Shown here piece after piece: positions 53,382 to 62,567 of a stretch of 64,000 bases of DNA. The notes under the pieces were generated by a model that was not told the origin of the DNA, did not search any database, and worked only from the letters and a program-made list of their open reading frames with translations. The stretch's first letter is position 1. The number at the start of each line of letters is the position of its first letter. Both the position numbers and the translations under genes were made by a program. Source of the stretch: Pseudopedobacter sp965218985 (GTDB lineage Bacteria; Bacteroidota; Bacteroidia; Sphingobacteriales; Sphingobacteriaceae); assembly GCA_965218985.1 (NCBI GenBank), contig CBDCMP010000005.1:1-64000 (forward strand), written 5' to 3'.

Positions 53382-53834
53382 TTAAATTTCATTCAGCCAG
53401 ATGTTATCATAGTTTTTCATTAAATCTCGTTCTGGTTTTGGGATGGGTGTAGGTTTATGATTATCGTAATTTATGGCCACCTGCACCGTTTTTCCTTTGG
53501 TGCGAATGGACTCGGTGCTGTCATCATTCAAACAAACCAGAACATACTCGATATCCCAGCTGCTATTGCCTAAACGACTGGTCTTCACATAACCAAAGAT
53601 CTTTTCATTCAATAAAATGGGTTTGATATAATCTATTTGTGCTTTAGCCACGATGATTCCTGTTTTTTCCCAATCCCATTTGATGACCTCGTTCCAGTAA
53701 TTGGAACGGGCCTGTTCGAAATAGGTGAGGTACACCGCATTATTGGCATGACCGAACATATCCATATCAGCAAATCGGATAGGGATCTCTGTTTTATATT
53801 TAAACTGTTTTAATGTCTCTTTAATATCCATCAT
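53382..53834 (-). CDS. Acyl-CoA thioesterase, 4HBT/YbgC-like hotdog protein
   Basis: A 150-residue single-hotdog protein. The active-site region is IPIRFADMDMFGHANNAVYLTYFEQAR with the catalytic Asp and the HxNN turn, followed by IDYIKPILLNEKIFGYVKTSRLGNSSWDIEYVLV. It probably hydrolyses short- or branched-chain acyl-CoA. It is monocistronic, downstream of the kinase promoter region on the same strand, with its own stop 150 bases from the kinase start. Confidence 0.88.
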   Translation of the reverse strand: MMDIKETLKQFKYKTEIPIRFADMDMFGHANNAVYLTYFEQARSNYWNEVIKWDWEKTGIIVAKAQIDYIKPILLNEKIFGYVKTSRLGNSSWDIEYVLVCLNDDSTESIRTKGKTVQVAINYDNHKPTPIPKPERDLMKNYDNIWLNEI

Positions 53835-53966
53835 TCGGAAATTATGTCATTAATATTTTTAAAAACACGACATAAAGTCTGCTTTCTTATGCTTTAAAAC
53901 ATTTGGTATTGCAATTGAACAAGAGCAAATGTAAAAACAATAGTAATATAATAGGAGGATATAAAA

Positions 53967-54404
53967 ATGACTTTAGTGAAATTTAATGAAAACAAAAAAG
54001 TGAGCGGATATTCAACTTTTAATGAATTATTTGATTCATTCTTTAAAGACAGCTTTGTGAACGATAAGTTAGTGTCCAGAGTTCCGGCAGTGAATATTTC
54101 TGAAACAGAAGGATATTATCATATTGAATTAGCTGCTCCAGGATTAAAGAAAGAGGATTTTAAAATTGCGTTGGATAAGGATGTTTTATCCATATCGGCA
54201 GAAGTAAAGACGGAAGACAAGCAGGAAGGTAAAAAAATCAATAGAAAAGAATATAGTTACTCTTCTTTTGTGAGATCTTTCAACTTGCCTGAATTAGTGG
54301 ATCATGCCCATATCGACGCAAACTACACTGATGGGATTTTAAAAATTGACATTGCAAAGAAAGAAGAGGCTAAATTTCAAACCAGAGAGATCAGCATCAA
54401 ATAA
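53967..54404 (+). CDS. Hsp20 / alpha-crystallin small heat-shock protein
   Basis: A 145-residue holdase chaperone. The alpha-crystallin domain covers residues about 38-140 (PAVNISETEGYYHIELAAPGLKKEDFKIALDKDVLSISAE). It has the classical C-terminal GILKIDIAKKEE strand and a terminal IxI-like EISIK. A strong Shine-Dalgarno sequence, AGGAGG, lies 8 bases before the ATG. That is uncommon in Bacteroidetes and suits a highly translated stress protein. A strong terminator follows. No CIRCE or other heat-shock operator is visible. Confidence 0.93.
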   Translation: MTLVKFNENKKVSGYSTFNELFDSFFKDSFVNDKLVSRVPAVNISETEGYYHIELAAPGLKKEDFKIALDKDVLSISAEVKTEDKQEGKKINRKEYSYSSFVRSFNLPELVDHAHIDANYTDGILKIDIAKKEEAKFQTREISIK

Positions 54405-54442
54405 TCAAGATTTTTTCATAAGTTGATTAGTTTAAGTTTGGC

Positions 54443-54475
54443 ATCCCGGCTGTGAAAAGCCGGGATTGCTTTTTT
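54443..54475 (+). terminator. Intrinsic terminator after hsp20
   Basis: A 9-bp stem (ATCCCGGCT / AGCCGGGAT) with a 6-base loop, followed by TGCTTTTTT. It isolates hsp20 from the next gene. Confidence 0.85.
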
Positions 54476-54494
54476 ATAGCTATTCAAATATTTT

Positions 54495-54502
54495 TACCTT
54501 TG
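54495..54502 (+). promoter_or_regulatory. Probable -7 promoter element
   Basis: TACCTTTG, a match to TAnnTTTG, lies 4 bases before the ATG at 54507 and just after the hsp20 terminator. Confidence 0.45.
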
Positions 54503-54506
54503 TATC

Positions 54507-55817
54507 ATGATCTTAGAAATACTGGACACTCGTCGTAAAGCCCTTACCATAAATCTCGATAAAAACGTTTACGGAACTTTTGCAGAGATTGGTGCAGGGC
54601 AGGAGGTGGCCAGAAATTTCTTCACCGCTGGTGCGGCTTCCGGGACCATCGCCAAAACCATGTCGGCCTATGATATGACTTTTAGCAATGAGATCTACGG
54701 GTCAGAGGAGTCGGGGAGATATGTGTCTAAATCAAGACTGGAGAAAATGCTCGACCACGAATTTGAACTTCTGGGAGAACGGCTGTGTGGAGTGGATTAC
54801 CGCACACGTACCTTTTTCTCTTTTGCCGACACGGTCACCACCTTGAATTATAATAAATCCAATGATCCGCATGGTTGGTTAGGCATAAAATTTCAGTTGG
54901 AGCCCTGCGGCCCCGCAAATGAAATTATTTTTCATGTCAGGCTGCTGGATAGCGATGCCACTTTACAGCAAAATGTTTTAGGGATTTTAGGGGTCAATTT
55001 GGTTTATTCGGCTTTTTATCATCATGATAACCCGAAAATGATGATTGAATCTTTGGCAGATAACTTAAATCAGGGTTCTGTGGAGATTGACCTGATCAAT
55101 GTAAAAGGACCTGCATTTGAACATACGAACGAGGTGCTGGTAAATCTTTATTTAATACAAAAGGGCTTCTCGAGTGCGGGTATTTTTGTGCCAAGTCTTG
55201 GGGTGATGCAGGCTAAAGACCTGATGTATAAACAACATATCATGATCTTAAGAACCAGATTCAATCAGAAAACCAAACCTGATTTTGAATTATTCAATCA
55301 TGCTGTGCAGCAATATAAAACTTATCTGGAGATTGAGGATGCGAATTTGATCACGATGGCGGAACTCACGCTGAACAATATGATGGAGAAAGCTGAAAAA
55401 GACGATGAAGATTTATTGAACAGGGTGGCAAAGAGAGCAGGTGAGATTATGGAGATGGGACATGCTGTGATCATCTCTAACTTTAATCGTCACAATAAAC
55501 TGGCCAGGTATCTTGCCAAATGCAAACCGAAAAGTGTGGGTATCACCACCAACATCGCCAATCTTAAACATATTTTTCTGTCAGAGAATTACGGATCTAA
55601 TTATACCAACGAATTATTGGCATTTATCAGTGATCTGTTTAGCGGAAACGTCAAACTTTTAACTTATCCGTTCAGGGATATCAAAAATAAAACCATGGTG
55701 ACCACTAAAAACATGGAGGTCTCCCCTGAAGCAAAGCCGCTATTTGATTTTCTTTTGCTGAATAAATATATCCTGGATATTGAGGATATCCATGAAAAAG
55801 AATCTATCAATGATTAA
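54507..55817 (+). CDS. Conserved protein of unknown function (436 aa)
   Basis: A 436-residue soluble protein with no signal peptide or membrane helices. The first 70 residues carry strongly patterned motifs (KALTINLDKNVYGTFAEIGAGQEVARNFFTAGAASGTIAKTMSAYDMTFSNEIYG) that I recognise as a broadly conserved bacterial family. Entries for it carry inconsistent names such as TonB-dependent receptor or nicotinate-nucleotide adenylyltransferase. No known catalytic motif is visible, and the sequence is not receptor-like. Its stop overlaps the convergent YajQ gene by 4 bases. Confidence 0.75.
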   Translation: MILEILDTRRKALTINLDKNVYGTFAEIGAGQEVARNFFTAGAASGTIAKTMSAYDMTFSNEIYGSEESGRYVSKSRLEKMLDHEFELLGERLCGVDYRTRTFFSFADTVTTLNYNKSNDPHGWLGIKFQLEPCGPANEIIFHVRLLDSDATLQQNVLGILGVNLVYSAFYHHDNPKMMIESLADNLNQGSVEIDLINVKGPAFEHTNEVLVNLYLIQKGFSSAGIFVPSLGVMQAKDLMYKQHIMILRTRFNQKTKPDFELFNHAVQQYKTYLEIEDANLITMAELTLNNMMEKAEKDDEDLLNRVAKRAGEIMEMGHAVIISNFNRHNKLARYLAKCKPKSVGITTNIANLKHIFLSENYGSNYTNELLAFISDLFSGNVKLLTYPFRDIKNKTMVTTKNMEVSPEAKPLFDFLLLNKYILDIEDIHEKESIND

Positions 55818-56308
55818 TTTCTCTTATTGATGTACTGCAAGGGCTGGCCAAAATCCTCACTTCGGCACAGGGTGATGACCGCTTGCAGGTCATCGAGCTT
55901 TTTGCTTTGCACCCTTACCTGGTCATCCATAATGGAAGCCTGCACTTTTAAACCGGAATCTTTAATCTTTTTCACGATTCTTTTCGCCGCCTCCTTATCC
56001 AAACCTTCTTTCACTTTGATGTCTTTACGGATCATGTTCCCGGTGATGCTGTAAAAAGGCTTGTCAAAATCCAAAGCTTTGGGATCCAGGTGTTGTTTCA
56101 CAAATCTGGATATGATCGCTTCTGATATGGCTTTTAAGCGCATATCATTTTCAGTGATCACTGTTAAACTGTTCGTTTTTTTGTCCAGTTCCACAGAACT
56201 TTTTGAATCATGAAAATCATATCGGTTTAAAATTTCTTTTTTTGCATTATTGATGGCGTTATCAAGAGTTTGAGCATCTATCTTGCTCACAATATCAAAA
56301 GTTGGCAT
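55814..56308 (-). CDS. YajQ family nucleotide-binding protein
   Basis: A 164-residue protein with two ferredoxin-like RRM-type halves. The start MPTFDIVSKIDAQTLDNAINNAKKEILNRYDF, the middle KEGLDKEAAKRIVKKIKDSGLKVQASIMDDQVRVQSKKLDDLQAVI and the end FGQPLQYINKR are characteristic and complete. YajQ-family proteins bind nucleotides, and some bind cyclic di-GMP. It is convergent with the preceding conserved gene. Confidence 0.93.
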   Translation of the reverse strand: MPTFDIVSKIDAQTLDNAINNAKKEILNRYDFHDSKSSVELDKKTNSLTVITENDMRLKAISEAIISRFVKQHLDPKALDFDKPFYSITGNMIRKDIKVKEGLDKEAAKRIVKKIKDSGLKVQASIMDDQVRVQSKKLDDLQAVITLCRSEDFGQPLQYINKRN

Positions 56309-56382
56309 AATTGGAATATTATTTGTTGTTTTAATAAATTAAGAATAGATTTAAAAGAATTAATTATTTAATAAAATAAAAT

Positions 56383-57825
56383 ATGAAACCTTCAAAGCTT
56401 AAAACTATAAAAAAAGATGTGAAAAAAAAGGCTAAAACAGAATTGGAAATTGACCTGACCAAAAAAATAAAGGACTTTGTAAAAAGCCTTGGTCATGATG
56501 CGGAGGATATTGGCGGAGAGATCAAAAAAGCCAGTAAGATTCTGTCTAAGAAATTATCGTCAAAAATAAAAAATGTGAAGAAATCCATTGATGATAAAAT
56601 TCACTCCAATGTGGCCGATGCAAAGAAAGCCTCCAAAAAAGGCATCAGTAAGGGTAAAAAGGAGGTGAAAAAGGCAACGAAAAAAGCGGAGGGCAAAGCG
56701 GCTGATTCCGCCAAAGCGATTAAAAAGGAGATCGCCCCTGCAATTAAACAGGTGACCTCTATTAAGTCGGTAAGTTCTGCGATTAAATCTCCGGCAGATA
56801 AAAAGCCTGCCAGAACAAGAAAAGCGGTTACAGAAAAAACAAGCTCAGCTACAAAAAGTTCTCCCAGCACACGAAAACCCCGCAGAAAGCAGTCTGAAAG
56901 CATAGCCGATGCACCTGCTTCCCCTGCCGCTGTAAAAGCGGTTCCAGCAAAAAAGGAACCTGCAGATAAAAAACCTGCCAGAACAAGGAAAGCGGTTACA
57001 GAGAAAACAAGCTCAGCTACAAAAAGTTCTCCCAGCACACGAAAACCCCGCAGAAAGCAGTCTGAAAGCATAGCCGATGCACCTGCTTCACCTGCCGCTG
57101 TAAAAGCGGTTCCAGCAAAAAAGGAACCTGCAGATAAAAAACCTGCCAGAACAAGGAAAGCGGTTACAGAGAAAACAAGCTCAGTTACAAAAAGTTCTCC
57201 CAGCACACGAAAACCCCGCAGAAAGCAGTCTGAAAGCATAGCCGATGCACCTGCTTCCCCTGCCGCTGCAAAAGCGGTTCCAGCAAAAAAGGAACTTGCA
57301 GATAAAAAACCTGCCAGAACAAGGAAAGCGGCTACAGAGAAAGCAAGCTCAGCTACAAAAAGCTCCACCAGTACACGAAAACCCCGCAGAAAGCCGACTG
57401 AAAGCATAGCCGATGCACCTGTTTCCCCTGCCGCTGTAAAAGAGGTTCCAGCAAAAAAGGAACCTGCAGATAAAAAACCTGCCAGAACAAGGAAAGCGAG
57501 TACAGAGAAAGCAAGCTCAGCTACAAAAAGCTCCACCAGTACACGAAAACCCCGCAGAAAGCAGTCTGAAAGCATAGCCGATGCACCTGCTTCCCCTGCC
57601 GCTGTAAAAGCGGTTCCAGCAAAAAGTGAAAGTGAACCTGTAGTTAAAAAGCCAGTGCCGGAGCCAAACGTTGGGGCAGAAATACCAGCAAAACCTGTAC
57701 ATCCCGAGACTCCGGCAGTACCTGCCAAAAATAATCCTTCCCCGATTCCGAAGTCAGATTCAAAACCGGAGAACACAGACTTGCCATTGAACGCCGGACC
57801 CAGGAACAAATATAAAAGAGGGTAA
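56383..57825 (+). CDS. Lysine/alanine-rich histone H1-like protein with five 56-residue repeats
   Basis: A 480-residue highly basic protein. Residues 1-136 are Lys-rich and amphipathic helical (EIDLTKKIKDFVKSLGHDAEDIGGEIKKASK). Residues 137 to about 416 are five tandem 56-residue units (168 bp each, starting 56791, 56959, 57127, 57295 and 57463). Each contains PADKKPARTRKA, STRKPRRK and an SPAAVKAVPAKKE linker. The last 60 residues are Pro-rich. Repeated RKPRRK and SPxxxK/R motifs resemble H1-type tails. Binding to DNA or polyphosphate is plausible, since ppk1 follows directly, but is not shown. Units 2 and 3 are nearly identical at the DNA level, so copy number probably varies. Confidence 0.82.
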   Translation: MKPSKLKTIKKDVKKKAKTELEIDLTKKIKDFVKSLGHDAEDIGGEIKKASKILSKKLSSKIKNVKKSIDDKIHSNVADAKKASKKGISKGKKEVKKATKKAEGKAADSAKAIKKEIAPAIKQVTSIKSVSSAIKSPADKKPARTRKAVTEKTSSATKSSPSTRKPRRKQSESIADAPASPAAVKAVPAKKEPADKKPARTRKAVTEKTSSATKSSPSTRKPRRKQSESIADAPASPAAVKAVPAKKEPADKKPARTRKAVTEKTSSVTKSSPSTRKPRRKQSESIADAPASPAAAKAVPAKKELADKKPARTRKAATEKASSATKSSTSTRKPRRKPTESIADAPVSPAAVKEVPAKKEPADKKPARTRKASTEKASSATKSSTSTRKPRRKQSESIADAPASPAAVKAVPAKSESEPVVKKPVPEPNVGAEIPAKPVHPETPAVPAKNNPSPIPKSDSKPENTDLPLNAGPRNKYKRG

Positions 57826-57885
57826 AAGTAATGCCAATTAACTCTAATTTAATATTCATTTAACAAAATAATTCGCAGTTTTGAG

Positions 57886-57913
57886 TCCCGGAGTACACTC
57901 CGGGATTTTTTTA
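57886..57913 (+). terminator. Intrinsic terminator after the histone-like gene
   Basis: TCCCGGAGT and ACTCCGGGA pair as a compact stem, followed by a run of seven Ts. It lies 60 bases past the stop and directly before ppk1. Confidence 0.8.
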
Positions 57914-57917
57914 TTCC

Positions 57918-59969
57918 ATGATTGAATCCAAAGCTCCCATAATGAACAGAGAGATCAGCTGGTTATCCTTCAACGATAGGGTTTTACAGGAAGCTGCTGA
58001 TAAATCTGTTCCGTTGATAGAAAGAATAAGGTTTTTGGCTATTTTTTCTTCTAATTTAGATGAGTTTTACCGGGTGCGGGTGGCCACTCTGAACAGATTG
58101 GTGACCGTTGTGAATAAAGCTAAAGAGGAGCTGGGTTATAATCCAAAGAAGATTCTGAACCAGATCAAGAACATCGTAGTAAGGCAAGAGAAGAAATTCA
58201 ATGCCCTGTATGAAGAGATCATCAAAGAATTAGCTGATAATAAAATCTTCATATTAAACGAGCATCAGCTGAATGTGAGCAGGGGGCAATTCGTTAAAAA
58301 GTATTTCAGAGAACGTATTCTCTCTACCATCGTTCCCATTATCATTGATGATAAGCAGCCTTTCCCTGAATTGAGAGACCGGGTCATCTATTTTTTGGTA
58401 AAACTCACCCAGAACATCAAAAAGGGGAAAGTTAAATATGCGTTGATTGAAATTCCAGAGAGTTTAGATCGGTTTTTGGTATTACCTGAGACCAATAATC
58501 TAAAATTCATCATCTTATTGGATGATATCATCAGGTATAGTTTGGACGAAATATTCTTCGTTTTTGACTATGAACAAATAGAAGCTTATTCCATTCAGGT
58601 GACCCGGGATGCAGAACTTGACCTGGACACCAATGTGAGTGAACGTTTCATTGAAGCACTCTCCAAAAGTTTGCAAAAAAGAAAAAAAGGCAAGCCAATG
58701 CGTTTATTGTATGATAGCGCCATGCCTATTGATATGCTCACCACCGTGGTGTCTAAACTCGATTTGCATTCAGAAAGCTTAATTCCGGGGAATAAATATC
58801 ATAATTTCAAAGATTTCATTGCTTTTCCAAATGTGGGAGAGGACTACCTGGAATATAAAAAGATCATTCCTTTGCCGGTTAAAGATCTAAGTATTTACAA
58901 GGGGATGTTCGAGCTGATAAAGAAACGTGACTATTTAATTAATCTACCTTATCAATCTTTTGATTACATCATTCACTTTTTAAGGGAGGCAGCGATAGAT
59001 CCAAGGGTGACCACCATTCACATCACCTTGTATCGTTTAGCGGAGAATTCAAGGATAATTTATGCACTGATCAACGCGGCAAGAAATGGAAAGAAAGTTT
59101 TTTGTCTGGTGGAGCTTAAGGCCAGATTTGATGAGCAGGCGAATATTTTCTGGACAAACCGTTTGGAGGATGAAGGCATCAAAGTGAACTATGGGATCAC
59201 CGGTTATAAAGTGCACACCAAGATTTGTATGGTGACACGCATGGAGAAAGGCAAGAAAGTGTTTTACGCTAACCTGGCGACCGGAAATTACAATGAAAAA
59301 ACCGCCAGGATTTATTGTGACCATAGCTTGTTCACCGCTGACACCAGAATTACCAAAGAACTGAGTAAGCTTTTTGATCATATAGAGAAAAAAAACATCT
59401 CCAAAGGATACGAGCATCTCATCGTCTCTCCATTGGAAACCAGAAAAAAGCTTTTCAGTTTTATCGACCGGGAGATCAAAAACGCTAAATCGGGTAAGCA
59501 AGCTTACCTGATTCTGAAGATGAATTCTCTTGCTGACGAGCAAACCATTAAAAAATTATATGCGGCGAGTGAATCAGGAGTCATCATCAAGCTTATTGTG
59601 AGAGGGATGTGTGCTTTGGTTCCGGGCAAAGCCGGGTTTAGTGAAAATATCGAAGTGATCTCCATCATTGATAAATTTCTGGAACATGCGAGGGTTTGGA
59701 TATGCTGCAACAACGGCAAAGAGGAGGTGTTTTTGCTTTCTGCGGATTTGATGACCAGAAATCTGGATCACAGAATTGAGGTTGGTTTTCCTATTTACGA
59801 CAAGGAGATCAAACAGGAGATCAGGGAGTTGATGGACATACAACTGATGGATAATACCAAGGCCCGTGAGATCAATGCCTTGAATAATAACAAATATAGG
59901 AAAACAAAGATCAGGATCCCATACCGTACACAGATAGACACCTACAATTATTTAAAAAATAAAGAATAA
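57918..59969 (+). CDS. ppk1: Polyphosphate kinase 1
   Basis: A 683-residue enzyme that polymerises the terminal phosphate of ATP into polyphosphate and runs in reverse. The N-domain starts NREISWLSFNDRVLQEA and has FSSNLDEFYRVRVA. Core motifs are HITLYRLAENSRIIYALINAARNGKKV, the autophosphorylated histidine His433 in YKVHTKICM (E. coli His435), and YANLATGNYNEKTARIYCDHSLF. The C-domain has MNSLADEQTIKKLY and LIVRGMCALVPG. The length is normal. It is followed 4 bases later by the exopolyphosphatase gene, so synthesis and breakdown are co-transcribed. Confidence 0.95.
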   Translation: MIESKAPIMNREISWLSFNDRVLQEAADKSVPLIERIRFLAIFSSNLDEFYRVRVATLNRLVTVVNKAKEELGYNPKKILNQIKNIVVRQEKKFNALYEEIIKELADNKIFILNEHQLNVSRGQFVKKYFRERILSTIVPIIIDDKQPFPELRDRVIYFLVKLTQNIKKGKVKYALIEIPESLDRFLVLPETNNLKFIILLDDIIRYSLDEIFFVFDYEQIEAYSIQVTRDAELDLDTNVSERFIEALSKSLQKRKKGKPMRLLYDSAMPIDMLTTVVSKLDLHSESLIPGNKYHNFKDFIAFPNVGEDYLEYKKIIPLPVKDLSIYKGMFELIKKRDYLINLPYQSFDYIIHFLREAAIDPRVTTIHITLYRLAENSRIIYALINAARNGKKVFCLVELKARFDEQANIFWTNRLEDEGIKVNYGITGYKVHTKICMVTRMEKGKKVFYANLATGNYNEKTARIYCDHSLFTADTRITKELSKLFDHIEKKNISKGYEHLIVSPLETRKKLFSFIDREIKNAKSGKQAYLILKMNSLADEQTIKKLYAASESGVIIKLIVRGMCALVPGKAGFSENIEVISIIDKFLEHARVWICCNNGKEEVFLLSADLMTRNLDHRIEVGFPIYDKEIKQEIRELMDIQLMDNTKAREINALNNNKYRKTKIRIPYRTQIDTYNYLKNKE

Positions 59970-59973
59970 GACA

Positions 59974-60858
59974 TTGAGATACGCAGCAATCGATATCGGC
60001 TCTAATGCCATCAGGTTATTAATAGCTAATTTAACAGATAATGAAGGAGTGATCTCTTTCAAAAAAAACACGCTGATAAGGGTTCCGTTACGTTTGGGCG
60101 ACAATGCTTTTCTGGATCACGAGATCTCTTTGAAGAAATCGGAAGAGCTGGTTAAAACCATGGTCGCCTTCAGAAACCTGATGGATGTTTATAAGGTGGA
60201 GGATTATATGGCCTGCGCCACCTCTGCTTTGAGAGAAGCGGATAACGGACCTGAATTGGTGCGGGAGATCAAAGAGAAGGCGAATATTGATTTGGAAATC
60301 ATAGCTGGGCAAAAAGAAGCCAACATCATTTATTCGAGCCATATAGAGCAAACTTTGGACAGGAAGAAGAATTACCTGTATATTGATGTTGGAGGGGGGA
60401 GCACAGAGTTATCCGTCTTCTCCGAAGGTCAGATGCTGGCATCAAAATCTTTCGATTTGGGAACGATCCGTATTTTGGACAACCAGGATAAAGAGGAGAC
60501 CTGGGACGAAATGAAGGAATGGATCAAAAGTGAGACCCGCAATTTTAAATTGATCTCGGGAATCGGGACTGGTGGAAACATCAATAAACTATTCAAGCTT
60601 TCCGAAGAGAAGGAGGGCGTTCCGCTAAGCTACCTCAAGTTGAAAACCCTGTATACTTATTTGAATTCCTTCTCCCTGAAAGACCGTATCAATATTCTGG
60701 GGTTGAATCAAGATAGGGCGGATGTGATCATTCCAGCTTCAGAGATCTTTCTCATGGTGATGAAGTGGGGAAGTATCAAGCATATTCATGTGCCTAAAGT
60801 GGGTTTGGTGGACGGAATCATTCAGGTGTTGATAGAAAAGAACTTTGAAAAGGGATGA
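59974..60858 (+). CDS. ppx: Ppx/GppA family exopolyphosphatase
   Basis: A 294-residue exopolyphosphatase/guanosine pentaphosphatase-type enzyme of the actin-like ATPase fold. Phosphate-binding loops are AAIDIGSNAIRLLI at the N-terminus, ATSALREADNG and YIDVGGGSTELSVF. It is the short form, lacking the C-terminal HD-like domain of E. coli Ppx. The start is TTG at 59974, since no ATG precedes the DIGSN motif. It is 4 bases from ppk1, and a weak TTG start may lower its level relative to the kinase. Confidence 0.92.
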   Translation: MRYAAIDIGSNAIRLLIANLTDNEGVISFKKNTLIRVPLRLGDNAFLDHEISLKKSEELVKTMVAFRNLMDVYKVEDYMACATSALREADNGPELVREIKEKANIDLEIIAGQKEANIIYSSHIEQTLDRKKNYLYIDVGGGSTELSVFSEGQMLASKSFDLGTIRILDNQDKEETWDEMKEWIKSETRNFKLISGIGTGGNINKLFKLSEEKEGVPLSYLKLKTLYTYLNSFSLKDRINILGLNQDRADVIIPASEIFLMVMKWGSIKHIHVPKVGLVDGIIQVLIEKNFEKG

Positions 60859-60863
60859 CTGAC

Positions 60864-60931
60864 GACTGATGGGGATCAATTCTTCTCTTTCACCATCAGC
60901 CCTTTTGCATCAATACTCACTTCCTGGCCAA
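60864..60931 (-). pseudogene. Relic of the YceI gene 3' end
   Basis: 68 bases differing at only 3 positions from 62556-62623. Read on the minus strand it encodes GQEVSIDAKGLMVKEKN and a stop, the exact C-terminus of the YceI-family gene at 62568-63119; the one coding difference is GAG/GAA, synonymous. It includes about 10 bases beyond the stop. It lies 1.6 kb from the intact gene, on the far side of the Fic gene, just after ppx. Confidence 0.93.
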
Positions 60932-60974
60932 GCTTGGGTCAATGATACCTAACGTTCTATTATTTCACAAATTA

Positions 60975-61075
60975 CCAGTGTAATGTTAATCATAAAACGA
61001 CTAAAAATCATCTTTTAAATTACTTATTATCAATGATATAAGTATTTTTACTTTCTACTTTTAACTTAACACTAG
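60975..61075 (-). mobile_element. MITE-like element, copy 3 (inverted)
   Basis: Core 60979-61071, the same element as 33409-33517 and 39874-39996 on the opposite strand. On the plus strand it starts TGTAATGTTAATCATAAAACG and ends ACTTTTAACTTAACA. The flanks are CCAG and CTAG. It lies inside the segment bounded by the duplicated YceI end, so it may have arrived with the Fic cassette or inserted later. Confidence 0.72.
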
Positions 61076-61271
61076 TATAAAAATATTTTAAGACCTGAAA
61101 ATTATGGGATTTATTAGCGGACCTAAACGTTGCGTGTAATGCCAGAACATCGGCTGCGAAAACAAGATTAAAATTTCAATGAGCGTAAATACCTTCGAAA
61201 CGAAAACGAGGGTAAATTTTCATTATTTTTACACTCGTAAAACAAACAGAAGTAAAATTTACTCTTGAGCA

Positions 61272-62353
61272 ATGAATAAATTTGACCGAAAAATCCCATA
61301 CAACGACTTACCTCTATTACCACCAAATTCAGATATAGAGACAAAAATATCCTCCGAAAAACAATTTCTGCAGGACGTGCTTTGGCTAAACTAAACGGAA
61401 CCTTATTGAATTTACCCAACCCTGCTTTATTTCTAGATACCATCTATTTGCAAGAAGCAAAAGCAAGTTCTGAAGTCGAAAACATCCTTACAACTAATGA
61501 TGAACTTTATAAGTCGTTTGTTGCAGAGAAGAAAATTGAGAATTCAGCGACAAAAGAAGTTCTAAGCTACAAAGAAGCTCTTTGGTTAGGATTGGAAGAA
61601 TTAAAAACAAAGCCTTTTATAACTACAAATCTTTGTATCAAAATCGTCCAGTGCATAAAACAAAACAATGCTTCAATTAGAGTAACTCCGGGAACTACTC
61701 TAGCCAACCATCAAGGAGAGGTAATTTACACTCCACCAAGCGGAGAAGAAATCATCCGAGAAAAATTAGCCAACTTGGAAAAATTCATCAATGAAGAACA
61801 TGAAGTCGACCCATTGATAAAAATGGCCTTGATGCATTATCAATTCGAAGCAATTCATCCATTTGCAGACGGAAATGGAAGGACAGGAAGAATTTTGCTT
61901 TTATTGTACCTCAAACTTTCAGGATTATTGGAGATTCCGGCAATTTATATAAGTGAGTACATCATCCAACACAAAAACGATTACTATCTCAAATTAAGAG
62001 CTGTAACTGAAAATGAAAATTGGGAAAATTACATGTATATGTTGGATATGATTGAAAAAACTGCGATGAAAGGATTAGACCGACTAAATCAAATCACTCA
62101 AGCAATGGGAGAAATGACCAACGAAATCAAAACAAAACTCCCAAAAATTTATTCTAAAAACTTAGTTGAAATATTATTCCGACTTCCTTGCACAAAGCGT
62201 CAAAACCTGATTGATGAAAACATTGGAAATACCAAAACTGTAGGAAATTACTTAATCGCTATGGAAGAAAATGGAATTCTACAATCAGTTAAAGTCGGAA
62301 AGGAAAAACTATATCTCAATCAAAAGCTATTGAAAATCCTTGAAAACCATTAA
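61272..62353 (+). pseudogene. Fic family AMPylase-like gene, frameshifted near its start
   Basis: A Fic protein of about 360 residues when repaired. The ATG at 61272 gives MNKFDRKIPYNDLPLLPPNS, a normal Fic_N start, but the frame closes at LWLN. Downstream the family text continues in another frame (ILRKTISAGRALAKLNGTLL), so one base is missing, most simply an A in the run 61343-61347. The rest is intact: an inhibitory-helix motif SSEVEN, the Fic core HPFADGNGRTGR, and a C-terminal winged-helix-like region. A TTG at 61382 could give a 323-residue product that keeps the inhibitory motif and active site. It lies in a cassette bounded by duplicated YceI 3' ends. Confidence 0.85.
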
Positions 62354-62400
62354 AGGTACTACACACAACAGCAAATCGATGCCCGGGAAGTGCTTTATGC

Positions 62401-62420
62401 CTGCCTGTCGGCAGACAGGC
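62401..62420. repeat. Short GC-rich hairpin downstream of the Fic gene
   Basis: GCCTGTC and GACAGGC form a 7-bp stem around GGCA (62403-62420), preceded by TGCCT. It stands out by its GC content in an AT-rich gap. It could be a REP-like palindrome or a terminator remnant (CGCCTTTTCTG follows). The rest of the 214-bp gap shows nothing I can support. Confidence 0.5.
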
Positions 62421-62567
62421 GCCTTTTCTGCAGATTAACTATGTTTAGTCAGAATGCTAAACCTAACATTTTATGAGCGTTTCTAATTGGCCAGGGATGA
62501 GTTTTAGCCATTGATAGATAAAATCACAAGTTTGTGATTTCGGATAGCGGAAGATGATTGATGGAGA

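Noticed and set aside
56601..57809. A 402-codon minus-strand frame opposite the H1-like gene
   Set aside because: It is the complement of the Lys/Ala/Pro-rich repeats and merely lacks stops. The plus-strand gene has a start, a basic pattern and a terminator.
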